64,000 nt of DNA, taken from positions 1-64,000 of the forward strand of contig CALWJV010000015.1 in NCBI GenBank assembly GCA_944381115.1, in the 5' to 3' direction. Source of the stretch: an uncultured Clostridia bacterium (GTDB taxonomy: Bacteria > Bacillota > Clostridia > Oscillospirales > CAG-272). Below, in pieces: positions 51,168 through 61,301 of the stretch (position 1 is its first letter; each line of letters starts with the position of its first letter). The translations under genes and the position numbers were made by a program. The notes under the pieces were generated by a model. It had not been told where the DNA came from. It ran no database searches and worked only from the letters and a program-made list of their open reading frames with translations.

Positions 51168-52214
51168 ATGGAAATAATCAAGGTTTTTTTAATAACCGTG
51201 ATAGTATTCGGCGTCCTTATATTTGTTCATGAATTCGGCCATTTTTTAGCTGCAAGAATATTTGGTGTGCGTGTAAACGAGTTTGCAATAGGCATGGGGC
51301 CTAAACTATTTTCATATAAAAGCAAAAAAAGCGGTACCTTATATACTATCCGGGCTCTTCCGATAGGAGGATACAATAGTATGGAGGGTGAAATCGAGGA
51401 ATCCGATGAAGACGGAGCGTTTTGCTCCAAACCGGTTTGGCAAAGGATGATAATAATACTTGCCGGAGCATTTATGAATATATTGCTCGGTTTTATAATA
51501 ATGCTGATAATAGTTCTTACAACGAAAAATTATTTATCAAATACTGTAAATGTATTTAGGGCGGACGGCGCGGAAGGATATATTAGCGATTATCAAGGGC
51601 TTAAGTCAGGTGATAAAATAATAAAAGTAAACGGAAATAGGACTCACATAGCCGATGAAGTAACCTACGCAATATTTAAAGACGGAGTTGAGCCGGTAAA
51701 CGTAACCGTTATACGGGACGGAGAAAAGATTGTGATAGAAGGAGTGCAATTTCCGACCGCATCGATACAAGGCCAGGTTTACGGTGTGCGAAATTTTTCT
51801 TTAAACGTAGAAAGAAAAAATTTTACAAACACCATGAAGCATACATTTTACGGAAGTATCAATTCAATAGTTCAGGTATTTGATGCGATCAAAGGTATTA
51901 TAGTCGGTAAATACGGTTTTAACGATGTATCCGGACCTATAGGTGTCGGAGAAGCGCTCGGAGAGGCGGCGGCTATCGGAAATTCGACACTTCTGATGTT
52001 GGTGGTCTTACTTGCGATGAATATAGGAGTTTTTAATTTGTTGCCTATACCTGCGCTTGACGGAGGACGCTTTGTATTTCTTCTAATTGAGGCGATCTTC
52101 AGAAAACCGATACCGAAAAAAATAGAAGAAAATATTAATGCAGTTGGGATGCTGTTGCTTTTCGGTCTTGTTATTATAGTTGCATTTAAGGATATTTTCA
52201 AGGTGTTCATCTGA
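51168..52214 (+). CDS. rseP: site-2 zinc metalloprotease RseP (RasP)
   Basis: The 348-residue intramembrane protease has the zinc motif HEFGH in the first helix, a PDZ domain at about 120-200 (YQGLKSGDKIIKVNG) and the second metal motif NLLPIPALDGGR. In Gram-positives it cleaves anti-sigma factors and signal-peptide remnants. AAAAGGAG site before the ATG; between dxr and ispG as usual. Confidence 0.97.
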   Translation: MEIIKVFLITVIVFGVLIFVHEFGHFLAARIFGVRVNEFAIGMGPKLFSYKSKKSGTLYTIRALPIGGYNSMEGEIEESDEDGAFCSKPVWQRMIIILAGAFMNILLGFIIMLIIVLTTKNYLSNTVNVFRADGAEGYISDYQGLKSGDKIIKVNGNRTHIADEVTYAIFKDGVEPVNVTVIRDGEKIVIEGVQFPTASIQGQVYGVRNFSLNVERKNFTNTMKHTFYGSINSIVQVFDAIKGIIVGKYGFNDVSGPIGVGEALGEAAAIGNSTLLMLVVLLAMNIGVFNLLPIPALDGGRFVFLLIEAIFRKPIPKKIEENINAVGMLLLFGLVIIVAFKDIFKVFI

Positions 52215-52276
52215 CAGTACGTGAAATATAAACCTGCCGTATGGTTTAATGTGCTTTGAAATTTTGAGGAATAAAA

Positions 52277-53341
52277 ATGATAATAAACAGAAGAAAAACA
52301 AGGACGGTAAAGATCGGAAAACTTTTGGCCGGAAGTGGATACCCGATTTACGTTCAGTCAATGGCCAACAGGCCTGCGAGTGATATAGATGCATGCGTAC
52401 AGCAAGCGATTGAAATGCAGAAAAACGGATGCGACATTTTCAGATTTGCCGTACCTGAAAAATCTGCGGCAAAGGTTTTTGATGCGGCAAAAAAAGCAGG
52501 TGTTACAATGCCGCTTGTTGCTGATATTCATTTTGATTATAAAATTGCCCTTGAATGCGCAGATGCCGGAGCAGATAAAATTCGTATTAACCCGGGAAAT
52601 ATCGGAGATGAAAGCAGAATAAAAGAGGTCGTAAAGGCTTGCAGGAGGAACGATATTCCGATAAGGATAGGAGTAAACTCCGGTTCACTTGAAAAAGAGA
52701 TATTGGAGAAATATGGCTCTCCCACTCCGCAAGCTCTTGCCGAAAGTGCGATGTATCATATATCTTTGCTTGAAAAATTTGATTTTTACGATATTATAAT
52801 ATCAATAAAAGCGTCCGATCCAACAGATATGATAGCGGCAAATAAAATCTTGGCAAAAAAATGTGATTATCCGTTACATATCGGAGTGACCGAAGCAGGA
52901 AGTGAAAAAAGCGGGACTATTAAAAGTGCCATAGGTATAGGAGCATTACTTGCAGAGGGAATAGGAGATACTGTTCGGGTATCACTTACCGATGATCCGT
53001 TAAAAGAAATAGAAGCAGCAAATAACATTCTTAAAGCAGTCGGATACAGCAAAACGGGTATCAGCCTTGTTTCCTGTCCGACATGCGGAAGGACCGCAAT
53101 AGATTTGATTTCACTTGTCAGAGAATTTGAGAATAGGGAAAATGAAATCAAAACCCAAACCAAACTTACCGTTGCGCTGATGGGATGTATTGTAAACGGT
53201 CCCGGAGAGGCAAGAGAGGCAGATATAGGAATTGCCGGAGGAAAAGGCGAAGCACTTTTAATAAAAAAAGGAAAAGTAATAAAAAAAATACCGGAAGGAA
53301 AAATAATAGATACACTTATAAATGAGATAAATAATATGTGA
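52277..53341 (+). CDS. ispG: 4-hydroxy-3-methylbut-2-enyl diphosphate synthase
   Basis: The 354-residue [4Fe-4S] enzyme makes HMBPP, the substrate of IspH. VQSMANRPASDI near the start, ADIHFDYKIAL, RINPGNIG, SCPTCGRT and MGCIVNGPGEARE (cluster cysteines) match well. ispH lies 25 kb away in this window. GAGGAAT upstream of the ATG. Confidence 0.98.
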   Translation: MIINRRKTRTVKIGKLLAGSGYPIYVQSMANRPASDIDACVQQAIEMQKNGCDIFRFAVPEKSAAKVFDAAKKAGVTMPLVADIHFDYKIALECADAGADKIRINPGNIGDESRIKEVVKACRRNDIPIRIGVNSGSLEKEILEKYGSPTPQALAESAMYHISLLEKFDFYDIIISIKASDPTDMIAANKILAKKCDYPLHIGVTEAGSEKSGTIKSAIGIGALLAEGIGDTVRVSLTDDPLKEIEAANNILKAVGYSKTGISLVSCPTCGRTAIDLISLVREFENRENEIKTQTKLTVALMGCIVNGPGEAREADIGIAGGKGEALLIKKGKVIKKIPEGKIIDTLINEINNM

Positions 53342-53595
53342 TTTTGTATATTTGTATAACAAAAACTTAAAAAATATTTGCGGTGTCAGGCGGAAAAATA
53401 ATTTAAAAACAGTAAATATTACATTGTAATTTTATTTTAAGTTTTTGTATTTGAATTAGCCTTAAAGATAAAAGTACGCATTTGAAATATTTGATATGCG
53501 TTAAAATAAATATAATTAAAGCCGTATAAATTACAGTACGGTATTACGATATAAAAAAACCGTTTTTAAACATTTCGGGAAAGGAGGGAAAAGAA

Positions 53596-56500
53596 ATGGC
53601 AGAGAAAACACTGCGTGAACTGCTTAAAAGATATGATCCGTCGTCACTTCAGCGTGAGATGATAGATTCTGCAGGTAAGTATACCTGTAAAGTGGACAAG
53701 CAGCGTAAGATAATGATAATAAAGGCCGATTTCCCGAGAGTATATAAAAAAACGGAAGTAAGAAGACTTGAAAATGAAATAAAAGCAGCGTATGAACTTA
53801 ACTTTGTACATGTGATCACGCATTACGGCAGAAAATTTTTTAAAGATTCTTACATAGACGAATTAATGTCCGAACTTGAATTCAGGTGCGCCGTTGCAAA
53901 AGGATTTTTCTATGATTTTGATTATACTGTTGATAATGAGAACAGCAAAATAGAAATAAGAATAGGATTTTCAAACGGAAGCATCGATATAATGAACGAT
54001 GAAAGGACTCCAGCAACAGCATCAGAAATACTTAAGGACGAGTTTGATCTTGATTATAAGGTTGAGATAATCAGGGACATGGGAAAAGCAGAAAAACTGA
54101 ATTCCAGAATAGATGAAATGCGCCGTAAGGCGGAAGGTTTGGAGAGGATTGCAGTTGCAACGGTCCCGCAAAGTGCTTCTGTGAAGAAAAACTGTGTCGG
54201 GACAAGTTATATAAATGAAACTACCGTGCAGAGCGGGAAAATGCGCTTTAATATAAGTGATAAAACGCTCATCTTCGGTGATGAATATGAAGTAAAAAAT
54301 TTTGATGACATTGATAAATCCGGAAATCTTGACAGAAGAATAAAAATTGTTATAGGAAAACTTTTTCCGATGGAAAGCAAAGAAGTCGGGCGGGGGAAAA
54401 AACTTATACTTTTTTTTGGAATAACCAATAATGAGGCATCTCTTCCATGCAAACTTGAAATGGAAATAACCGAAGGAAAGAAATTTTTTGATAAGATATC
54501 TTCATGTCCATCGGTAATAATGCGCGGTATGATTGAAGAGGATAAATATTCCGGGGAAAACGAATTTCATCCGTATACAATGTATGAGGTAAAACAGGTA
54601 CCGACGAGAAAAGACAGTGCCGAAAAGAAAAGAGTAGAACTTCATCTTCATACCCAACTTTCACAGATGGATGCTGTTTCAGATCCTAAAGCGGTCATAA
54701 AACTTGCAAAGGAATTTGGACATCCTGCAGTTGCTATAACCGACCATTCGAACCTGCAAGCGTTTCCTCCTGCAATGGAAGCATTAAAAAAATGCGGAGG
54801 AGGAATAAAGGTAATATATGGAGTTGAAGTTTACCTTGTTGATGATACTGCAAAGGCGGTTTACGGAGAAAAAGAAGCGGTATTTACAGATGAATTTGTT
54901 GTTTTTGATATAGAAACGACAGGTTTATCTTCTGTTACGGACAAGATAATAGAGATCGGAGCGGTAAGATGCAGAGGTGATGAAATACTGGATCGGTTTG
55001 ATACTTTTATAAATCCTGACATTCCGCTTTCTGAAGAGACCACGAAACTTACTTCAATAACAGATGATGATTTAAAAGATGCACCGGGAATAAAAGAAGC
55101 GCTTACAAAGTTTCTTGATTTTTGCGGTAACAGCGTTCTTGTAGCGCACAATGCGTCGTTTGACACAGGTTTTATAAGAACGGCGTGCAATAAAAACGGA
55201 CTTGAATTCAAGTCTACATATCTTGATACGCTTGCAATATCCAGATTCGTAAATGCAGACTTGAAAAAACACAACCTGGATGCATTAAAGGCATATTTTA
55301 AACTTCCGGAATTTCAACATCACAGAGCCGATGCAGATGCGGAAATTACTGCAAAAATATTCCGTCTCATGTGCCTGAAACTCAAAGAGGACGGAATAAC
55401 GGATATAGTAACACTATCCAGAGCCATGTCGGATAGGTCAGATCCTAAAAAAATCAAGGATACATATCATTGTATTTTACTTGCAAGAACACAGGCAGGA
55501 CTCAAAAATCTATATAAGATTATTTCCAAAAGTTATCTTGATTATTTTTACTATCATGCCCGTGTACCTAAAACTTTGCTGAATGAATACAGAGAAGGAA
55601 TAATTGTAGGTTCGGCGTGTGAAGCAGGCGAACTTTTTCGCGCGATAGTAGACAGTAAGCCAAAAGATGAACTTAAAAAGATAGCAGAGTATTATGATTA
55701 TTTTGAAATACAGCCGCTTTGTAATAATGCATTCATGATAAATAAGGAGGGAGAACCATATCCTGCTCCCGGTGATTACAGCGCAGAAGGCTTTGAAACA
55801 TTAAGAAACTTTAACCGTAAAGTGGTAGCACTCGGGGAGGAACTGGGTAAGCCAGTCTGTGCGACATGCGACTCTCATTTTCTGAATCCTGAGGATGAAA
55901 TATATCGTCAGATCCTGATTCATGGTAAATTTAAAGATTCAGACAGAGATACAGGTCTTTATTTCAGAACAACCGAAGAGATGCTGAAGGAATTTGATTA
56001 TCTCGGGCAGGATAAGGCGTATGAAGTTGTAGTTGAGAATACCAACCTTATTTCTGATATGATAGATGATGGTATACTTCCCATACCTAAAGGAAGTTAT
56101 ACCCCGAAGATTGAAGGAGCGCCTGAGGAACTTCAGTATATCTGTTGGAAGAGGGCGCATGAATGGTACGGAGATCCATTGCCGCAAATAGTTGAAGACA
56201 GGTTGAACAGAGAACTAAAACCTATAATAGATAACGGATTTGCCGTTCTTTATATGATAGCACAAAAACTTATTGCAAACAGTGAAAGTAAAGGATATCT
56301 CGTTGGATCCAGAGGATCGGTCGGATCTTCATTTGTCGCTACGATGGCAGGAGTTTCCGAAGTCAACCCTTTGCCGCCGCATTACCGTTGTCCGAAATGT
56401 AAAAACAGCGAATTTTTCGTAAACGGTGAAGTAGGATCCGGGTTTGATCTTCCGGATAAGAACTGCCCAAAATGTGGGGCTAAATACATATGTGACGGTC

Positions 56501-57972
56501 ACGAAATACCGTTTGAAACTTTCCTCGGATTTAACGGAGAGAAATCACCGGATATAGACCTTAATTTTTCAGGAGATGTTCAAGCGGATGCACATAAATA
56601 CTGTGAGGTACTTTTCGGAGCGGAAAATGTTTTCAGAGCGGGAACACTCGGATCTATTGCTGAAAAGACGGCATTCGGGTTTGTAAAAAAATATATGGAA
56701 GAGACCGGGAAAAATTTAAACAAAGCCGAGGCTCAGAGACTTGCAAGCGGATGTGTAGGAGTTAAAAGGACTACCGGTCAGCATCCGGGAGGAATAGTGG
56801 TTATTCCGCATGAGTACGAAATATATGATTTTACTCCGGTCCAGCATCCGGCGGACGACCCAAACTCAGATATAATAACTACGCATTTCGATTTTAACCA
56901 TTTACACGACACGATCCTCAAACTTGACTGTCTCGGACACGATGTGCCGACAAAATATGTTTATATGGAGCGTTTTTCCGGAGTTAAGATAGCAGATGTT
57001 CCAATGAATGACAGAAAAGTGTATGATCTGCTTTTGTCGCCGGAGCCGCTCGGAGTTACCGCTGAAGAAATAGATTCAGAAACGGGAACATTTGGTCTTC
57101 CCGAACTCGGTACGCCGTTTGTACGTCAGATGCTTATTGATGCCCAGCCTAAAACATTTTCGGATCTGTTACAGATTTCCGGACTTTCTCATGGTACCGG
57201 TGTTTGGCTGGGAAATGCAAAAGAACTTATTTCGAACGGGACTTGTACTATTTCGCAGTGTGTCGGAACACGAGACTCAATTATGGTTTATCTTATTCAC
57301 GCAGGTCTTGAACCCGGGGATGCATTTAACATAATGGAGACCGTTCGAAAGAAAAACAAGTTTTTAACACCAGAAATGATGGCACTTATGAGAGCACACA
57401 ATGTTCCCGAATGGTATATAGATTCATGTAATAAGATTGAGTACATGTTTCCGAAAGCACATGCAGTTGCATACGACATTTCTGCAATAAGACTTGGGTG
57501 GTATAAAGTTTACTATCCTATTGCTTTTTATGCAGCAATGTTTACGGTCGCGCCGGGTGGATTTGACGGTGAGATAGCTATACGCGGTAAAGAGTATGTA
57601 AGGAATCAGATAAAAGAGATAAACAGCAAGGGAAAAGAAGCCACGGCAGCTGAAAAAGATCTTATACCGATTTGGCAACTTGTCGTGGAATTTTACGCAA
57701 GAGGATACAGTTTTTTACCAGTTGACCTTTACAAATCCAGGGCAAAGGTATTTGAGCCGGACGGAGATAAAATAAGAATACCGTTTTCAGTACTTCCGGG
57801 ACTTGGTATAAAAGCGGCAGAAAGTATAGAAGCAGTAGCTTCAAAAGGCGAGATATTCTCGGTTGAAGAACTTGCCCAAAAGAGTAAGATTTCAAAAACA
57901 CACATAGAAATACTAAAAAGGAATCATGTTCTTGACGGACTGAACGATACAAACCAAATGCGATTTTTTTAA
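53596..57972 (+). CDS. polC: DNA polymerase III, PolC-type alpha subunit
   Basis: The 1458-residue replicative polymerase of low-GC Gram-positives. After an N-terminal OB region come a PHP part (RVELHLHTQLSQMD, about 348), an inserted 3'-5' proofreading exonuclease at about 430-590 (FVVFDIETTGLSS; VAHNASFDTGF), the second PHP part, a zinc-binding insert (CPKC and CPKCGAKY) and the polymerase core with SPDIDLNFSGDVQ near 985. The HhH and C-terminal regions follow, ending in the short NQMRFF. Length is typical. GGAGGG site before the ATG. The 254 bases before it hold no gene or clear signal. Confidence 0.98.
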   Translation: MAEKTLRELLKRYDPSSLQREMIDSAGKYTCKVDKQRKIMIIKADFPRVYKKTEVRRLENEIKAAYELNFVHVITHYGRKFFKDSYIDELMSELEFRCAVAKGFFYDFDYTVDNENSKIEIRIGFSNGSIDIMNDERTPATASEILKDEFDLDYKVEIIRDMGKAEKLNSRIDEMRRKAEGLERIAVATVPQSASVKKNCVGTSYINETTVQSGKMRFNISDKTLIFGDEYEVKNFDDIDKSGNLDRRIKIVIGKLFPMESKEVGRGKKLILFFGITNNEASLPCKLEMEITEGKKFFDKISSCPSVIMRGMIEEDKYSGENEFHPYTMYEVKQVPTRKDSAEKKRVELHLHTQLSQMDAVSDPKAVIKLAKEFGHPAVAITDHSNLQAFPPAMEALKKCGGGIKVIYGVEVYLVDDTAKAVYGEKEAVFTDEFVVFDIETTGLSSVTDKIIEIGAVRCRGDEILDRFDTFINPDIPLSEETTKLTSITDDDLKDAPGIKEALTKFLDFCGNSVLVAHNASFDTGFIRTACNKNGLEFKSTYLDTLAISRFVNADLKKHNLDALKAYFKLPEFQHHRADADAEITAKIFRLMCLKLKEDGITDIVTLSRAMSDRSDPKKIKDTYHCILLARTQAGLKNLYKIISKSYLDYFYYHARVPKTLLNEYREGIIVGSACEAGELFRAIVDSKPKDELKKIAEYYDYFEIQPLCNNAFMINKEGEPYPAPGDYSAEGFETLRNFNRKVVALGEELGKPVCATCDSHFLNPEDEIYRQILIHGKFKDSDRDTGLYFRTTEEMLKEFDYLGQDKAYEVVVENTNLISDMIDDGILPIPKGSYTPKIEGAPEELQYICWKRAHEWYGDPLPQIVEDRLNRELKPIIDNGFAVLYMIAQKLIANSESKGYLVGSRGSVGSSFVATMAGVSEVNPLPPHYRCPKCKNSEFFVNGEVGSGFDLPDKNCPKCGAKYICDGHEIPFETFLGFNGEKSPDIDLNFSGDVQADAHKYCEVLFGAENVFRAGTLGSIAEKTAFGFVKKYMEETGKNLNKAEAQRLASGCVGVKRTTGQHPGGIVVIPHEYEIYDFTPVQHPADDPNSDIITTHFDFNHLHDTILKLDCLGHDVPTKYVYMERFSGVKIADVPMNDRKVYDLLLSPEPLGVTAEEIDSETGTFGLPELGTPFVRQMLIDAQPKTFSDLLQISGLSHGTGVWLGNAKELISNGTCTISQCVGTRDSIMVYLIHAGLEPGDAFNIMETVRKKNKFLTPEMMALMRAHNVPEWYIDSCNKIEYMFPKAHAVAYDISAIRLGWYKVYYPIAFYAAMFTVAPGGFDGEIAIRGKEYVRNQIKEINSKGKEATAAEKDLIPIWQLVVEFYARGYSFLPVDLYKSRAKVFEPDGDKIRIPFSVLPGLGIKAAESIEAVASKGEIFSVEELAQKSKISKTHIEILKRNHVLDGLNDTNQMRFF

Positions 57973-58195
57973 ACAGACAGAGAAAATAAATTTTTAAAAT
58001 CTTTGGATGTAAAAATTACAAAATAAAATAGGTAGACAATAAAAGTATCATCGGACAAAATCAGAAATTTAAATGTGAAGGATTTGTCAAGAACAAATTT
58101 TAGAATTACATTATGAAAAATTAAATTTAATTTATAACAGGTGTTTTGAAATTCGGAGAATTTTTCAAATGAGATAATAAAAGGAGAAAATAAAA

Positions 58196-59347
58196 ATGTC
58201 TGGTAATAACAGAAATATACCAAGCGGAACAAGGGATATAATGTTCGAAGAAGCAGATCTTTTTAGAAGTCTTGAAGTAAGACTTACCGAACTTTATACC
58301 AAAAGAGGTTTTTCCGAAATAATGACACCGGCAATTGAGTATTATGATGTATTTGAAACGGGAAGCACAATGGCGCAGGAGGAGATGTATAAATTTACAT
58401 CACCGGAAGGTCGTCTGCTTGTGCTACGCGCGGATAATACGACTCCAATAGCAAGAGCTGTAGCATCAAGACTTTCGGAACACATACCAACAAAACTTTT
58501 TTATCATCAAAAGGTATACAGGTTAAGTTACGGAAATAAAGGCAGGAAAAGCGAGATAAGCCAAAGCGGAGTAGAGATACTCGGCTACGGTGGTATTCAA
58601 AGCGACTTGATTTGCCTGATAACCGCTATAGAGACTCTTTCAAAGATAAGCGAAGATTATAAACTTGAACTTGGACATGTTGGTTTTTTTAACGCACTTA
58701 TATCCGATTGTGGTTTATGTGAGGAAGAAGCGGCAAAAATAAGGCGACTTGTTGAGAGAAAAGATGTAAATAAAATTTTGGGACTTGATGTTATAAAAAA
58801 GATACCGTTTCTTTTTGGAGGAAAAGAAGTATTTAAAGATGCTGAGAAACTTGCAACTGGAAATGAAAAAGCCATGCATGCTCTTTCATATCTAAAAAAA
58901 CTTTACGAAATTCTTTGCGATGCCGGATATGAGGATAAGATAATGATAGACCTCGGAATAGTTCATTCTTTGGATTATTACACAGGGTGTGTATTCAGAG
59001 GATACATGGACGGTGCAGGAGAGCCTGTGCTTGCAGGAGGAAGGTACGATACACTTATAAGTAAATTTGCAAGCGATATACCGGCGACCGGATTCGGGGT
59101 AAATATAAGCGAGATAGCAGAGACATTAATACGAAAGAATTCACCTGAAAAAAAGCGTTTTCATACCCTGATAGCATTTGACGAAAAAAGTTTTAATAGT
59201 GCACTAAAATTTCTTGAAGATACCGAAGGGGCGGTACTTTCGCATATAGGAGGCGAAAAAGAAAACATTGCATATGCAAAGAAGGAAGGATTCAGCAGAC
59301 TTATAATGTTTGAAAAAGGTGAGAAAAAAACAATTGATATAAAATAG
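58196..59347 (+). CDS. hisZ: ATP phosphoribosyltransferase regulatory subunit
   Basis: The 383-residue HisRS-like protein lacks aminoacylation activity and activates short HisG. PSGTRDIMFEEADLFR and LRADNTTPIARAVASRL are HisZ-typical; the sequence lacks the anticodon-binding domain of true HisRS. It heads the his operon, 223 bases after polC, with AAAAGGAG before the ATG. No T-box or attenuator is seen in that gap. Confidence 0.94.
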   Translation: MSGNNRNIPSGTRDIMFEEADLFRSLEVRLTELYTKRGFSEIMTPAIEYYDVFETGSTMAQEEMYKFTSPEGRLLVLRADNTTPIARAVASRLSEHIPTKLFYHQKVYRLSYGNKGRKSEISQSGVEILGYGGIQSDLICLITAIETLSKISEDYKLELGHVGFFNALISDCGLCEEEAAKIRRLVERKDVNKILGLDVIKKIPFLFGGKEVFKDAEKLATGNEKAMHALSYLKKLYEILCDAGYEDKIMIDLGIVHSLDYYTGCVFRGYMDGAGEPVLAGGRYDTLISKFASDIPATGFGVNISEIAETLIRKNSPEKKRFHTLIAFDEKSFNSALKFLEDTEGAVLSHIGGEKENIAYAKKEGFSRLIMFEKGEKKTIDIK

Positions 59348-59374
59348 TCTTTCAGTCAGAAAGGAAAAGGAGTT

Positions 59375-60037
59375 ATGTTAAGGCTTGCTCTTACGAAAGG
59401 AAGAATAGAAAAGAGCGCTTTGCAATATCTTGCAAAAGCGGGGTACGACGTATCGGAACTTGACGAAGAAAAAAAAGGAAGAAAACTGCTTTTTAAAGTA
59501 GGAAACGATATAGAAGTTGTATTGGCAAAGGCAGCTGATGTTATAACATATGTGGAGCACGGGGTATGTGACGGAGGAATAGTGGGTGAAGATACCATAA
59601 TGGAAGCAAACGCATCCATATACGAGCTTCTTGACCTTGAATTTGGCAAATGTCGCTTTGCGTTAGCTGGAATAAAGGGTAAGAATTTTTACGACGGATA
59701 CGGGCATAAGATAGTTGCTTCCAAATATCCGCATGTTACAAAAGAGTATTTTGATAGTAAAGGAATTGATGTTGAAGTAGTAAAGATAGAGGGAAGTGTT
59801 GAACTTGCACCGATACTGAAACTTTCCGATGCTATTGTTGATATAGTTGAAACAGGATCTACACTGAAAGCAAATGGACTCGAGGTTTACGAGGATGTTG
59901 CGGACATTTCAGCAAGATTTATAGCAAACATATCCCGTATTAAAATGAAAAAGAAGGAATTTGATACACTTATCAGAGCATTGAGCGGTGTTGTTGAATC
60001 AGAAAGAGCATTAAACAAGGAGAAGAGTAATGTTTAA
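59375..60037 (+). CDS. hisG: ATP phosphoribosyltransferase, short form
   Basis: The 220-residue catalytic subunit lacks the C-terminal regulatory domain and so needs HisZ. LTKGRIEKSALQYL, DGGIVGEDTIMEA and DIVETGSTLKANGL (PRPP loop) are diagnostic. AAGGAG site; the stop lies eight bases inside hisD. Confidence 0.97.
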   Translation: MLRLALTKGRIEKSALQYLAKAGYDVSELDEEKKGRKLLFKVGNDIEVVLAKAADVITYVEHGVCDGGIVGEDTIMEANASIYELLDLEFGKCRFALAGIKGKNFYDGYGHKIVASKYPHVTKEYFDSKGIDVEVVKIEGSVELAPILKLSDAIVDIVETGSTLKANGLEVYEDVADISARFIANISRIKMKKKEFDTLIRALSGVVESERALNKEKSNV

Positions 60038-61301
60038 GGTTTATACAAAGGAAAATGTCGGAAATCTTATCGAACTTTTGAAAAAAAGAGCTGGCATTGA
60101 TAATTCTGAAGTAGAAAAAATAGTAAAGGAAATAATTTCAGAGGTAAAGTTAAGGGGAGACGAGTCACTTTTTGAATACAGCGAAAAAATAGATAAAGTA
60201 AAGCTCAATAAACTCCGTATAAGTGAAGAAGAAAAGAGAGTTGCAATAGCTAAAGTTCCGGAAGAACTCAAAGAAGCAATGAAAAGAGCGGCAAAAAATA
60301 TTTTTGCATTTCACGAAAAACAGAAAACAGTGAGTTGGATTGATAATAAGGACGGAAAAATTATGGGACAACGTATAATTCCGCTCAAAAGAGTGGGGTT
60401 GTACGTTCCAGGAGGAACTGCGGCATATCCATCTTCAGTACTAATGAATGCCATTCCTGCAAAAGTTGCCGGAGTTGAAAGTATAGTAATGGTTACACCG
60501 CCCAAAAAAGAAGGTATAAATCCGGCAGTGATATATGCAGCAGAGCTTGCAGGAGTTGAAGATATTGTAACAGTTGGTGGAGCACAGGCAGTAGCGGCTC
60601 TTGCATATGGTACTGAAAGTATAGCACAGGTAGATAAAATTGTAGGACCGGGAAATATATTTGTTGCTACCGCCAAAAGACTTGTCGCAGGTACAGTTGA
60701 TATAGATATGTTTGCAGGACCGAGTGAAGTGCTAGTCATTGCGGACGAAAAAGCAAATCCTACATACGTTGCTGCAGATTTTATGAGTCAGGCAGAGCAC
60801 GACCCGATTGCGGCATCAATACTTGTTACGACGTCAAAAAAACTTGTTGAAAGCGTAAAAGAAGAAATAGAAAGACAACTTTCTTATCTTTCACGCGCCG
60901 AAATAATTAAGAATTCACTTATTTCTTACGGTTCTGCAGTAATAATGGACAGTCTTGAGCAGGCCGCGGAAATTTCGGACAAAATTGCTCCCGAACATTT
61001 GGAACTTATGGTAGAAAATCCGTTTGAACTTTTGGGGAAAGTCAGAAATGCCGGATCGGTTTTTTTAGGAGAGAATTCTCCGGAGCCGCTTGGAGATTAT
61101 TATGCAGGTCCAAATCATGTTCTACCGACAAACGGTACAGCAAGGTTCTCTTCGGCACTTTCCGTTGACAGTTTTGTAAAGAAATCAAGTTATCTTTATT
61201 ATTCAAAAGAGGCGTTGAGAAAATCAGCTGACGATATAATAATGTTTGCGAAAGCGGAGGGGCTTACAGCACACGCAAATTCAATAGAGGTAAGAAAATG
61301 A
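60030..61301 (+). CDS. hisD: histidinol dehydrogenase
   Basis: The 423-residue zinc enzyme oxidises histidinol to histidine in two NAD steps. VGLYVPGGTAAYPSSVLMNA, GPGNIFVATAKR, and EHDPIAAS with APEHLELM supply cofactor and metal contacts. Overlaps hisG by eight bases and hisC by four. Confidence 0.98.
   Translation: MFKVYTKENVGNLIELLKKRAGIDNSEVEKIVKEIISEVKLRGDESLFEYSEKIDKVKLNKLRISEEEKRVAIAKVPEELKEAMKRAAKNIFAFHEKQKTVSWIDNKDGKIMGQRIIPLKRVGLYVPGGTAAYPSSVLMNAIPAKVAGVESIVMVTPPKKEGINPAVIYAAELAGVEDIVTVGGAQAVAALAYGTESIAQVDKIVGPGNIFVATAKRLVAGTVDIDMFAGPSEVLVIADEKANPTYVAADFMSQAEHDPIAASILVTTSKKLVESVKEEIERQLSYLSRAEIIKNSLISYGSAVIMDSLEQAAEISDKIAPEHLELMVENPFELLGKVRNAGSVFLGENSPEPLGDYYAGPNHVLPTNGTARFSSALSVDSFVKKSSYLYYSKEALRKSADDIIMFAKAEGLTAHANSIEVRK

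Noticed and set aside
57973-58195. T-box or histidine attenuator before the his operon
   Set aside because: No GGTGGNACC-type T-box sequence, no run of His codons and no strong terminator in the 223-base gap.
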